From: Daejeonella rubra
Lineage (GTDB): Bacteria > Bacteroidota > Bacteroidia > Sphingobacteriales > Sphingobacteriaceae
Assembly (NCBI RefSeq): GCF_900103545.1
Contig: NZ_FNHH01000014.1
Coordinates: 1-64,000, forward strand
DNA: 64,000 nt
Reading direction: 5' to 3'
Positions 44,533 through 52,989 of this stretch are shown here, piece by piece. Within the stretch, counting starts at the first letter, position 1; every line of letters begins with the position of its first letter. The position numbers were made by a program, and so were the translations under genes. The notes beneath the pieces were generated by a model that saw only the letters and a program-made list of their open reading frames with translations, ran no database searches and was not told the origin of the DNA.

Positions 44533-45465
44533 TTACTTTACAATTGTTCGAACATAATTAACTAAAATCGAATTGCCTTCCTCCTGCTTTATATTTGATG
44601 GTAGTTTCCGAAGAAACCATTCAACCTGCCAGTTAACAGATTCTCCTGGCTTTAGTTCTTCATAAGCTCCCTGGTGCTCAATTTCTACATAGCTTTTTCC
44701 TTGAACTACCGGACTTGCATACCATTCAATTTCGCCTTCATTTGGTGCATTTTTCTCAAAGGGGATGTCCTGGAATTTTTTAATCAGGATCATATTTCCA
44801 TTTACCTCTGCCAGCCAGCCTTCTGCACCATCTGAATATAATTGCCGGTCACCTTTTGCGGGTACCTGATGCGCCCGATATTGATACCAGCTGATTCCGT
44901 CTTTTTCGGTAGTATATGGGATCAATCCACCTCTGCGCTCTCCTTTACCAAACGGGAAAAAAGCGAGTCCGTTAATATGTACACGGGTTACTTCCCAGGG
45001 TGCAACTTTTTGAGATCGATCAGATAGGTTGCTCAGAATATATTGTAATTTGTATGAATCTGTTTTTTTATTTGCTGAAAATATCTTTTTAACCACAATG
45101 CCTGTTTTGGGATCCTTCGGACTTATCATAATCAGCTGATCATTATTTACCTTCGCTGTATAAGCCTTGTTGTCAATTTCTGCGGAGGGGGGCCAGCTCC
45201 AATCGCTTTGCGGACTTAGCCAGAAAGTAGATCCCCAATTGAAATTATTTACAGTGCTGTCTGTCAGAAAATCCTTTCCATCGAGTTTTAATGATTTGAT
45301 ACGGCCACCTGAATATGGGTCAACTTCCATTATCTGCTCGTTTAAACGGATGTTGTATAAGCCATGTTCAAGCTTAGGCAGGGGCTTATTTATTTTATTC
45401 ATCGTATCGCATCCCGACAGGATAAGCGCCGATATAAATATGTGCTTAATTAATTTAACTTTCAT
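44533..45465 (-). CDS. DUF4380-family lipoprotein
   Basis: 310 residues with a lipoprotein signal (Cys19, LSGCDT). The start of the mature part, DPYSGGRIKSLKLDGKDFL, and the block STFWLSPQSDWSWPP followed by VTRVHINGLAFFPFG match the DUF4380 pattern, a galactose-mutarotase-like beta sandwich. Such folds bind sugars and some relatives invert C1. It sits between the two quinoprotein genes (41 and 53 bases away), so one idea is that it supplies the correct anomer to the dehydrogenases, but that is only suggested by the fold and gene order. Confidence 0.75.
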   Translation of the reverse strand: MKVKLIKHIFISALILSGCDTMNKINKPLPKLEHGLYNIRLNEQIMEVDPYSGGRIKSLKLDGKDFLTDSTVNNFNWGSTFWLSPQSDWSWPPSAEIDNKAYTAKVNNDQLIMISPKDPKTGIVVKKIFSANKKTDSYKLQYILSNLSDRSQKVAPWEVTRVHINGLAFFPFGKGERRGGLIPYTTEKDGISWYQYRAHQVPAKGDRQLYSDGAEGWLAEVNGNMILIKKFQDIPFEKNAPNEGEIEWYASPVVQGKSYVEIEHQGAYEELKPGESVNWQVEWFLRKLPSNIKQEEGNSILVNYVRTIVK

Positions 45466-45506
45466 GAAAAAATATTAATCGTATATATTTAAGCCAGTAA
45501 TTTTAA

Positions 45507-47708
45507 TTACTTATCAGGAAGTGCAAAAGCTACATAAGTATCTGATGATTTGGTTTTCATTTTACCGCCACCGCAGGCTATAACAACATATTGTTTACCC
45601 CTGATGCTGTAAACAGCAGGGGAAGCAAATCCACCTGCAGGCAGTTTTGTTTCAAACAGTAATTTTCCTGTCTTTTTATTATAGGCTCTGAACATTTCAT
45701 CACTTGTGGCGGCAATAAATACCAGGCCTCCTGCAGTTACAACAGATCCGCCCCAGTTCTCTGTGCCTGAATGTATGCCTTTGGCCTTCATGTCGGGATG
45801 ATCACCCAGAGTTTCTTTCCAAACAATCTTCCCGGTGTTCAGGTCTATGGCCTGGAGGGTGCCCCATGGCGGGCTTACAGCCGGGTAACCTTCCAGGGTA
45901 AGAAATTGCCTGATACCTGCAAGCCGGTAAGGTGCTTCGTAAAAAGGATGTTGTTTTTTGACCTCAGGGATATATTTATCTTTCTGCGTGGTTTCAATGT
46001 TTAACAGATAAGATGCAATCGCAGTCTTATCTGCCTCTGTCAGATTTTTAAATGCAGGCATCATTCTTCTTCCGGATGTGATCAGGTTTTTGAAATCGGT
46101 CTCCTTATATCTTTTATTCAGATCAAGCAAAGATGGGAAGTTACCTGACCCTTTCAGGTCAGCACCGTGACAGCCACTGCAATTTCTTGTATACAATGAA
46201 CTTCCGGCTTCCAGATTTGTTTGAGCCGCTTTTGCAGGCTTTTCTATTCGGTTATCCTGCATGGTAACGATCCAGGGCAATTCAGATGCATTGATATACA
46301 TGATGCCACTTTTGGGATCAACTGATGGGCCACCCCATTCTCCACCTCCTGTAAGTCCCGGAAATACAAGTGTACCCTGTATGCTCGGTGGTGTAAACAT
46401 TTTACCGCCTTTAAAGGTATAAAATCGCCTTTTAAGTTCCTGATAAGATGAGTCGGGAATATTTTTATTAAGATTTGCTTCTGTTAAACTTTGCCTTGCA
46501 AATGCAGGGATAACAGTCGGAATTGGTTGGGTAGGAGAAGGTTGCTCTCCTTCCAGATCTGAATGGGCAGTTACCGGAGTTTCAACAATAGGATAGACCG
46601 GCTTACCAGTAACCCGGTCGAGCAGGTAAATAAAGCCCTGTTTGCTGGTCTGGACAAGGGCGTCAATTTCTTTACTCTCCTTTTTAACCGTTAAGAGTGC
46701 AGGTGCATTGGGGAAATCCCAATCCCACAGATCATGATGAATAGCCTGAAAATGCCAGATGTATTTACCTGTAGCTGCATCTAATGCAAGGATACTGTTC
46801 CCGAATAAATTATCTCCCTTACGCTTTCCTCCATAGTAATCAGCATTGGCAGTTCCTGTGGATGCATATAAAATTCCTCTTTTTTCATCCATACTGAAAC
46901 CTCCCCAGGCATTAGCGCTGCCTACATATTTGTATGCTTCAGGATCTTCCCATGATTCATATCCTGTTTCTCCAGGTGCGGGGATTGTTCTGAACATCCA
47001 TTTCATTTTTCCGGTATAAACATCGTAGGCTCTGATATGACCGGGAGCTGATTCTTCTTCTTCTGAAAGGCTGCTTCCCATTATGATCATGTCTTTGTAG
47101 ATCATTCCTGCGGATGTAGCTGTTACCCTTAGGTTGCTGATATCCCTGTTAAGTTCAAGGTTATCGTATAAAGAAATGCGACCATCCTTACCAAAGGTGG
47201 ATACTGGTTTACCTGTAGCGCTATTGATGCAATAAAGTGATGATCCTGCCGTATAAAATATCAGATGTTCGTTGTTTTTCCCTTTGTGAATGGCAATTCC
47301 ACGGCAAACATTGATTCCATAACTTTGTCTGCCGGCATTATCGGCAAGCATGCTTGGCATCGGATCGAATATCCATTTTTCTTTTCCGGTTTCTGCATCA
47401 GCTGCAAAGAGTTTCAATTGGGGAGATGTACCGTAAAGCACTCCATCTATGATCAGCGGATTAGTCTGTATCTGGCTTGATTTGTCAGCGTCTTTGGTAT
47501 GATATACCCAGGCAAGTTTTAAATCCTGGACATTATTGGTGTCAATTTGTTCAAGTGGAGAATAGCTTTGCCTTTCTTTACCCCCTGCATAAACATCCCA
47601 TTCCTTATTTTTTAAATCATTCTGGCAAGAAGCCAGCAAGCCTGAAACAAATAAAAAGCAGGTTATAAAATAAATGGAATCTCGTTTTTGGACAGAAAAA
47701 GCAGACAT
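45507..47708 (-). CDS. PQQ-dependent dehydrogenase with embedded cytochrome c domain, lipoprotein, copy B
   Basis: 733 residues, lipoprotein signal with Cys28 (LLASC). The same plan as copy A: propeller with LALDAATGKYIWHFQAIHH, HHDLWDWDFPNAPALL, TPPSIQGTLVFPGLTGG, then a heme c site CSGCH (510-514) with GRRMMPAF as Met ligand region, and a return to the propeller at SPPWGTLQAIDLNTGKIVW. Copies A and B differ at many residues, so they may act on different sugars or anomers. The gene follows the fuconolactonase-type hydrolase by 26 bases, which couples lactone formation and opening. PQQ has to come from elsewhere in the genome or from outside. Confidence 0.88.
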   Translation of the reverse strand: MSAFSVQKRDSIYFITCFLFVSGLLASCQNDLKNKEWDVYAGGKERQSYSPLEQIDTNNVQDLKLAWVYHTKDADKSSQIQTNPLIIDGVLYGTSPQLKLFAADAETGKEKWIFDPMPSMLADNAGRQSYGINVCRGIAIHKGKNNEHLIFYTAGSSLYCINSATGKPVSTFGKDGRISLYDNLELNRDISNLRVTATSAGMIYKDMIIMGSSLSEEEESAPGHIRAYDVYTGKMKWMFRTIPAPGETGYESWEDPEAYKYVGSANAWGGFSMDEKRGILYASTGTANADYYGGKRKGDNLFGNSILALDAATGKYIWHFQAIHHDLWDWDFPNAPALLTVKKESKEIDALVQTSKQGFIYLLDRVTGKPVYPIVETPVTAHSDLEGEQPSPTQPIPTVIPAFARQSLTEANLNKNIPDSSYQELKRRFYTFKGGKMFTPPSIQGTLVFPGLTGGGEWGGPSVDPKSGIMYINASELPWIVTMQDNRIEKPAKAAQTNLEAGSSLYTRNCSGCHGADLKGSGNFPSLLDLNKRYKETDFKNLITSGRRMMPAFKNLTEADKTAIASYLLNIETTQKDKYIPEVKKQHPFYEAPYRLAGIRQFLTLEGYPAVSPPWGTLQAIDLNTGKIVWKETLGDHPDMKAKGIHSGTENWGGSVVTAGGLVFIAATSDEMFRAYNKKTGKLLFETKLPAGGFASPAVYSIRGKQYVVIACGGGKMKTKSSDTYVAFALPDK

Positions 47709-47734
47709 AGCTTGCAGATGGTTAATTTGGCTGG

Positions 47735-48694
47735 TTAAATAGTGTAGAATTTGATGGCATTATCATGGAACATTTTCTTTTGTTCTCTGTAAGGCCTGTT
47801 TTTCACGATCTCCTTCAATATGCTGACCCATTCTTCGAGTTCACTGCTTTTCAGGCACCAGGGCCAGTCGCTTGCGAACATAACCCGGTCGGGGCCAAAA
47901 ATGTCCAGACAATGATTGATTGCGGGAGCCAATGTTTCGGCAGTTTTAGGATAGCCTGATGTAATTGAAATGATGCCTGAAATTTTACAAACAACATTAT
48001 TATTTGTCGCAACAGTTTTCATATCAGCGATCCATTGCCCGGCATCGTGATTAGCTTTTCCAGCGGATATTGAAGAGTCAAAAAATGCTCTTGGATCTGC
48101 ATTTCCACAATGATTTACAAGAAATTTTGTGCCGGGGCATTTCCTGATCAGATTTGCAACTGAAGGCAACCATGCTGGTGAAATGGTGAAATCAAGGCTC
48201 ATATTTAGCTTGCCCAGCACTTCAATGTTTTTGATCAGCAGAGGGTCTTCCATGTCTGCTATTGAACGGAAACCATGTCTGATCCCTTTGATGTAGGGCG
48301 AACCCTTAAACTGTGAAATATAGGATTCAAACTCCGGGCTTTTCAGATCTGCACAAATAACAGCACCTACGGTTGGGTTAGACTTGTCTTTACACATCTC
48401 AATTGCATAAAGAGCTTCTTCATGGCGCCTGGCTGCAGGTACGGCAACTTCCATATATACAGCCTTAACCATATTGACATTGCGGGTTGCCTGCATATAT
48501 GCGTTCATGTCATAATTGCCAGGTACCGGAGGGGATGTCCAGCCTTTGCCGAATCGAACCAGATCGGCCAGGTGCTGGTGGGTGTCGATAATGGGTATTT
48601 TTTTTAATGAGTTTGATGCGTACAATACAGAGCTTCCTCTGAGTGAAGCTATGGCTATGACAGATGCTGCTGCCAGAAACTTTTTTCTATTCAT
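47735..48694 (-). CDS. Amidohydrolase_2-family hydrolase, L-fuconolactonase/rhamnonolactonase type
   Basis: 319 residues with an export signal NRKKFLAAASVIAIASLRG that has an R-K pair and could be Tat or Sec. The barrel starts with IPIIDTHQHLADL (metal-binding H-x-H), continues with KGIRHGFRS, FLVNHCGNADPRAF and ends at VMFASDWPWCLKS with the strand-8 Asp, the pattern of COG3618 sugar-lactone hydrolases. It would open a lactone made by the quinoprotein encoded 26 bases downstream. It is the first gene of the A/B quinoprotein operon. Confidence 0.82.
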   Translation of the reverse strand: MNRKKFLAAASVIAIASLRGSSVLYASNSLKKIPIIDTHQHLADLVRFGKGWTSPPVPGNYDMNAYMQATRNVNMVKAVYMEVAVPAARRHEEALYAIEMCKDKSNPTVGAVICADLKSPEFESYISQFKGSPYIKGIRHGFRSIADMEDPLLIKNIEVLGKLNMSLDFTISPAWLPSVANLIRKCPGTKFLVNHCGNADPRAFFDSSISAGKANHDAGQWIADMKTVATNNNVVCKISGIISITSGYPKTAETLAPAINHCLDIFGPDRVMFASDWPWCLKSSELEEWVSILKEIVKNRPYREQKKMFHDNAIKFYTI

Positions 48695-49018
48695 TGAAAT
48701 TCCTGATATAGTAACATTTGGTAATCCCGCTAAAATTTTAGAAAATCATATTTTTATGCCTGACAAATTAGAATTTTCAATTTAATAATTATTCCAATCA
48801 TTTTACCGGTGGATTGTAAATATGGAGTATACCCTGGCTTTCTTTTTTGTAAGGTGTTTCTGAAAAAGGTCACCATACAATTCGCACTAATTAATATCAG
48901 GTTACCGAAAGCAAGAAGACTTTAGTCTTGCTTTTTAAATCCTCAAAAATCAGTGTTGCTATCCCTGAAAATTACACCCGGATTGTTCACTTGCTCATTA
49001 TTATTGATTCAATTTATC
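48695..49018. other. Spacer with hairpin between the lactonase and amidohydrolase genes
   Basis: 324 AT-rich bases without a gene. The only visible structure is the hairpin at 48908-48934. The part 48695-48900 must contain the promoter of the amidohydrolase-quinoprotein operon; no clear -33/-7 pair was found. Confidence 0.5.
48908..48934. terminator. Hairpin downstream of the lactonase gene
   Basis: AAAGCAAGA and TCTTGCTTT form a 9-base stem with loop AGACTTTAG. It lies 84 bases after the lactonase stop codon (minus strand). The T-run is on the plus-strand side (TTTTTAAAT), the minus side reads CGGTAACC, so its effect on the minus-strand transcript is uncertain. Confidence 0.5.
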
Positions 49019-50140
49019 TCAATCTATCGCAACAAATTTCAAACAAACCGGTTTATCAACTATGATCTTTTGTCCGCTTGGACTAATTAAGCCGGATTTC
49101 TTATTTCGTTTAAAAATCATTATTTCATTACTCGCACTGTTGCCAACCAGAAGAAAATTTCCACTGGGATCTATTACAAAATTCCGGGGTGTGTGAATAT
49201 TAGTAGTTTGGCGACCTGCATATTTCAAAATGCCATTTTTGGCGATCGAATAAATGACTATTTCATTAGCATCAGCCCGGTTTGATCCATATAAAAATTT
49301 ACCATCCGGTGAGATATGGATATCAGCAGCTTCAACGCTTCCCTTAAATTCAGATGAAAGCATTGATACGGTTTGCTTTGTTTCCAGTTTACCATCTTTA
49401 TAATCAAAACCAACAATTGAAGCTCCCATTTCTAAAATAAGATAGGCAAACCTTCCATTTGGGTGGAAAGTTAAGTGTCTTGGACCTCCGCCCTTACTGA
49501 CACTTTTATAAGGGACCTTTGCTGGTATTAATGCTTGAGATGAAGCCGGATTTATTTCATAAGTTTTCACCTGATCAATACCTAAATCTGCAGCAAGTAG
49601 ATAGTGCCCATCAGGTGTTAAAACTGCAGCATGAGCATGTGGCTTCGACTTAGAATCGGAGCTTGCTTCATGTTGTATCTTTTGTATGTCTGGATTTAGA
49701 GAACCGTTTTCTTCAACACGTATTGCAGCTATGCTACCTGAATCATAATTGGCTGCGAATACCAATTCCTTTTTATCATTAACAGACACATAGCAAGGAC
49801 CATCACCGCCTGAACTGACACTATTTAAAAAGCCAAGTTCACCGGTTTGGGCATTAAAGGAAAATGCCTGAATTGTTCCATTGTCAACTTCACTAACTGA
49901 ATATAAATTCTTTCTGTCTTTACTGACCGCCAGATAAGATGGATTTCTGATGCCGAGTGTTTTAGAACGAAAGCTCGATTGACCTGTTTTGGTGTTGAAA
50001 CTATAAACATGAATGCCATTCGTTTTTTCCTTATTTGTATAGGTCCCTACGATGAGATTATAGTCCTTTCCTTTTTTTGATTGTGCATTTGCCAATAGAG
50101 TAAGCGAAATAAAGACTGCGAATAAAGCTATAGTTCTCAT
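49019..50140 (-). CDS. Secreted lactonase of the 6-phosphogluconolactonase (YbhE-like) propeller family
   Basis: 373 residues with a signal peptide (ALFAVFISLTLLANAQ). Seven repeated blades follow, e.g. NPSYLAVSKDRKNLYSVSE, GDGPCYVSVNDKKELVFAANYDSGS, KPHAHAAVLTPDGHYLLAADLG, GGGPRHLTFHPNGRFAYLI and NIHTPRNFVIDPSGNFLLVGN, the family pattern including the conserved PHAH and GPRH blocks at the top of the propeller. YbhE (Pgl) acts in the cytoplasm; this exported form would open sugar lactones in the periplasm. It is a second lactonase-type enzyme next to oxidising dehydrogenases. It follows the CBM9 gene by about 90 bases. Confidence 0.85.
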   Translation of the reverse strand: MRTIALFAVFISLTLLANAQSKKGKDYNLIVGTYTNKEKTNGIHVYSFNTKTGQSSFRSKTLGIRNPSYLAVSKDRKNLYSVSEVDNGTIQAFSFNAQTGELGFLNSVSSGGDGPCYVSVNDKKELVFAANYDSGSIAAIRVEENGSLNPDIQKIQHEASSDSKSKPHAHAAVLTPDGHYLLAADLGIDQVKTYEINPASSQALIPAKVPYKSVSKGGGPRHLTFHPNGRFAYLILEMGASIVGFDYKDGKLETKQTVSMLSSEFKGSVEAADIHISPDGKFLYGSNRADANEIVIYSIAKNGILKYAGRQTTNIHTPRNFVIDPSGNFLLVGNSASNEIMIFKRNKKSGLISPSGQKIIVDKPVCLKFVAID

Positions 50141-50230
50141 GTATTCAGGATTTTTATTTCAAATTATAACAGATTTACTTTAATGTTTTAACCTGTTTTC
50201 TTTAATCTCAAATTAATAATTAAAATAACG

Positions 50231-50983
50231 CTATTGAAATTTTAGTGTTCCAAAATATTGGGGCAAATGAAATTGTGGTTTTGGATGATTGATAGGCGAC
50301 CATGTTGCATAATGCGGGTTGGAAGTGATTTCGGCTATTTTATAGAAGTTAGCTTTCCAGATTACACCTTTTTTGGGTCGGCTGATTTTTGAATAATTTT
50401 CGAGCATATCAAGTGGTATTCTATATTCTACTGTCCAGGTAAGTGGTCCCGAAATTTCGGGATCCACTATTTTGGGTAAGGAATGTCCAATTTCTATCTT
50501 TTTTATATCCTCAGGAACAGGTTTAGGGCCAATGCGCGGGTTGGGATTGTATTCAAGAAGTGGTGTGCCCCCGCAATTAACTTCCAGATTAAAAAAATTT
50601 AAGGGGAATTCAGTATTTGGAGAAAAGAAGAATTCTACAGCAGAATCTTTCCAGACAGGACCATTAATTTCAGTTGTTATACTTCTGACATTTCGATCCT
50701 GAACACGAAAAATAACATAAGCATTTTCTGAATCATACATCATTTTTGCCTGTACCAATGGGCGAAATTCAGGTTCCATACGAATGAAATTTATAATCTC
50801 AATTGATTTAACTTTCTTCCATTCATGTTTATCCCAATTCCCATCTATTTTAATTGCATGCTTCAGTCTTACTATATTGTAGACCGGTGGGAATGTTCCT
50901 GGATTCGGCCTTTTTTCCTGAGCAATTGTATTAAAACCTGCAAATAAGATAATTATGCCTGTTACAGCTTTACTGAGCCTCAT
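50231..50983 (-). CDS. Secreted carbohydrate-binding family 9-like protein
   Basis: 250 residues from ATG 50983 (MRLSKAVTGIIILFAGFNTIAQ, a signal peptide); the frame is open to 51082 and would then overlap the gene before it. The whole mature part is one CBM9-like beta sandwich: IKIDGNWDKHEWKKVKSIEI, YDSENAYVIFRVQD, VWKDSAVEFFFSP, WTVEYRIPLDML and WKANFYKIAE. Such domains bind reducing-end sugars in xylanases; stand-alone forms are common in Bacteroidota sugar loci. No catalytic domain is present. Its place between a dehydrogenase and a lactonase suggests it helps present the sugar. Confidence 0.82.
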   Translation of the reverse strand: MRLSKAVTGIIILFAGFNTIAQEKRPNPGTFPPVYNIVRLKHAIKIDGNWDKHEWKKVKSIEIINFIRMEPEFRPLVQAKMMYDSENAYVIFRVQDRNVRSITTEINGPVWKDSAVEFFFSPNTEFPLNFFNLEVNCGGTPLLEYNPNPRIGPKPVPEDIKKIEIGHSLPKIVDPEISGPLTWTVEYRIPLDMLENYSKISRPKKGVIWKANFYKIAEITSNPHYATWSPINHPKPQFHLPQYFGTLKFQ

Positions 50984-51053
50984 GCATGTTTGATTGATGC
51001 AAATTTTGCATATAACTATTTGTAATAATCCCGGCTTTATCTTTACCACAACA

Positions 51054-52847
51054 CTATTTTTTCTTCCCGGAATTTCTGACAATGCTTACATCTGAGCTCG
51101 AAATTACACTGGCTTTATTCCCAAAATTTTGACGGATATAGGTTGCAATCGATGCAATTGCATGATCGTCTAAAAATCCTGAATGTGCAGGCATCAATCC
51201 ATCCCATTTTTGTCCGTTAACTTTAATTTCCCCCTGCAATCCATTTAATATTGCACCAAGAAGCCTTGTTTTATCACCGGTAACCCAATCTGAGCCCGCC
51301 AGTGGAGGGAAACGGTTATTATCTCCTTTGCCGTCTTTCTGATGACAATTTGCACAATAGGTATTAAATAGTATACCACCTGCCAGCATATCGCCACTTG
51401 GGAGTTTGTCTTTGATTACATCAGGCTCTTTAATGTAAGATCTACTTTTACGTTTTTCCATTTTGGCCAACTGGGCTTCTCCGAAATTCTCCTTATCGCC
51501 TTTGTACATGATCCGCCATATTTTTCCCTTATTGGACTCAGAAATATACAGAGATCCATCCGGTCCTGTTGATAATCCCATTGGTCTGTAAACAGCATCA
51601 CTGGTATTCACTACAGTATCTACTCCTGTAAAGCCATCTGCAAAAATTTCTATTTCACCCTTTGCTTTTCCATTCTCAAATGGAACAAAACAAACGATAT
51701 AACCAGCCTGAGGGTAAGGGGAACGGTCTGTTGAACCATGAAGTGCGACAAAGGCTCCCTGCTTGTATCTTTCAGGGAATTGATTTCCCTGATAAAACAT
51801 GACATCCATCGGTGCCCAATGACCAGGAAAGCCTATAACAGGCACATCAAATTCAGCAGCTCTGCCAATTATTTTACCATCTCCGCCATAACCCGGCTGC
51901 AAAACATTCTTCTTTAACAAGTGATCATAATAAGCATATGGCCAGCCAAAATCAGATCCTTCCGTTACTTTTAATAGTGGTTCTGATGGAAGTACAGCAC
52001 CTTGCCATGCAGTGTAAAGGTTTGGATAAATTGTATGAAAATTATCAATGCCATTCATCACAGCATATAGATTATTATCCAGTGGGCTCCAGGTCATTCC
52101 AACTACACTTCTGATACCAGTGGCAAATTTATAACCATCCTTTTGAGTCTGGTTATTCTTATTTGCATCGAATCGCCAGATACCAGCGTGATTTATCCGT
52201 TCCGGTGATGGGTCTAAGCCTTTGCCACCCGGTATGCCGATAGGGCCATATTTGCTGATATCCTGTCCGGCATCAGAAGGGGCTCCAAATGGAACATACA
52301 TATATCCTTTGCTATCAAAAGCTAAAGGTTTTGTTGTATGCCAGTTCTTTGCCACATTAGTGTCCAGATCAGTAAGGATCACTTCGGTCTTGCTGGTAGG
52401 AACCAGCTCTCCGGGTTTCAATTTATTTCTCAATACCTGATTAACGGTACTGGTGTATAAATAACCATTGTGAATAGTAACACCAACTGCAGAGCTGCCA
52501 ACATCTTTATAATCGCCAAAATAGATGATAGAATCAGCCTTTCCATCATTATCTAAATCACGTAAACCAACGGTCCCTCCAGAACGATCCATTGCACGGT
52601 TGAAAGTCAATTTGACATAAATGTCTCCATTATCGTTGACTGCTAAATGCCTGGCCTTACCAATGCTATCTACAACAACTAATGCTTCAAAATTATCTGG
52701 TAAAAAGAGACCGCCATTATCAGCATCTCCTTTCGGGGAATTTTTGAAATTTTCGCATGAGCTGAACAGAATAATTAACAGCAAGGTGCTTGTTATATGA
52801 TGCCGGGGATTTAAAATTTTAATAAAGAATTGATTTAGAAAGTTCAT
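51054..52847 (-). CDS. Sorbosone dehydrogenase-like PQQ enzyme fused to cytochrome c, lipoprotein
   Basis: 597 residues, lipoprotein signal with Cys31 (ILFSSC). Residues about 45-440 form the GSDH-type propeller (ARHLAVNDNGDIYVKLTFNR, TGIRSVVGMTWSPLDNNLYA, EGSDFGWPYAYYDHLLKK, RPMGLSTGPDGSLYISESN). A class I cytochrome c domain follows, with CANCH at 498-502 and a Met in DGLMPAHSGF. The order propeller then heme differs from the quinoproteins A and B, where the heme lies inside the propeller. It should oxidise a sugar or aldose and pass electrons to the respiratory chain. First gene after the locus 3 susCD terminator. Confidence 0.87.
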   Translation of the reverse strand: MNFLNQFFIKILNPRHHITSTLLLIILFSSCENFKNSPKGDADNGGLFLPDNFEALVVVDSIGKARHLAVNDNGDIYVKLTFNRAMDRSGGTVGLRDLDNDGKADSIIYFGDYKDVGSSAVGVTIHNGYLYTSTVNQVLRNKLKPGELVPTSKTEVILTDLDTNVAKNWHTTKPLAFDSKGYMYVPFGAPSDAGQDISKYGPIGIPGGKGLDPSPERINHAGIWRFDANKNNQTQKDGYKFATGIRSVVGMTWSPLDNNLYAVMNGIDNFHTIYPNLYTAWQGAVLPSEPLLKVTEGSDFGWPYAYYDHLLKKNVLQPGYGGDGKIIGRAAEFDVPVIGFPGHWAPMDVMFYQGNQFPERYKQGAFVALHGSTDRSPYPQAGYIVCFVPFENGKAKGEIEIFADGFTGVDTVVNTSDAVYRPMGLSTGPDGSLYISESNKGKIWRIMYKGDKENFGEAQLAKMEKRKSRSYIKEPDVIKDKLPSGDMLAGGILFNTYCANCHQKDGKGDNNRFPPLAGSDWVTGDKTRLLGAILNGLQGEIKVNGQKWDGLMPAHSGFLDDHAIASIATYIRQNFGNKASVISSSDVSIVRNSGKKK

Positions 52848-52939
52848 TTTGACATTGATTAAATGTAATTGAAATGAAGACCGGAGTTCATACCCGGGAT
52901 TTCAGAGTGAAATATGATGCGGGAAAGCAGTCAATTTTT

Positions 52940-52977
52940 AATTCATCCCGGACATTTTAAAACATCCGGGATGAATT
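52940..52977 (-). terminator. Hairpin after the locus 3 susD
   Basis: AATTCATCCCGGA and TCCGGGATGAATT form a perfect 13-base stem with a 12-base loop, 13 bases beyond the susD stop codon. No clear U-run follows on the minus strand, so termination may be partial and leave read-through into the dehydrogenase gene. Confidence 0.6.
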
Positions 52978-52989
52978 AAGGGTTTTAAT

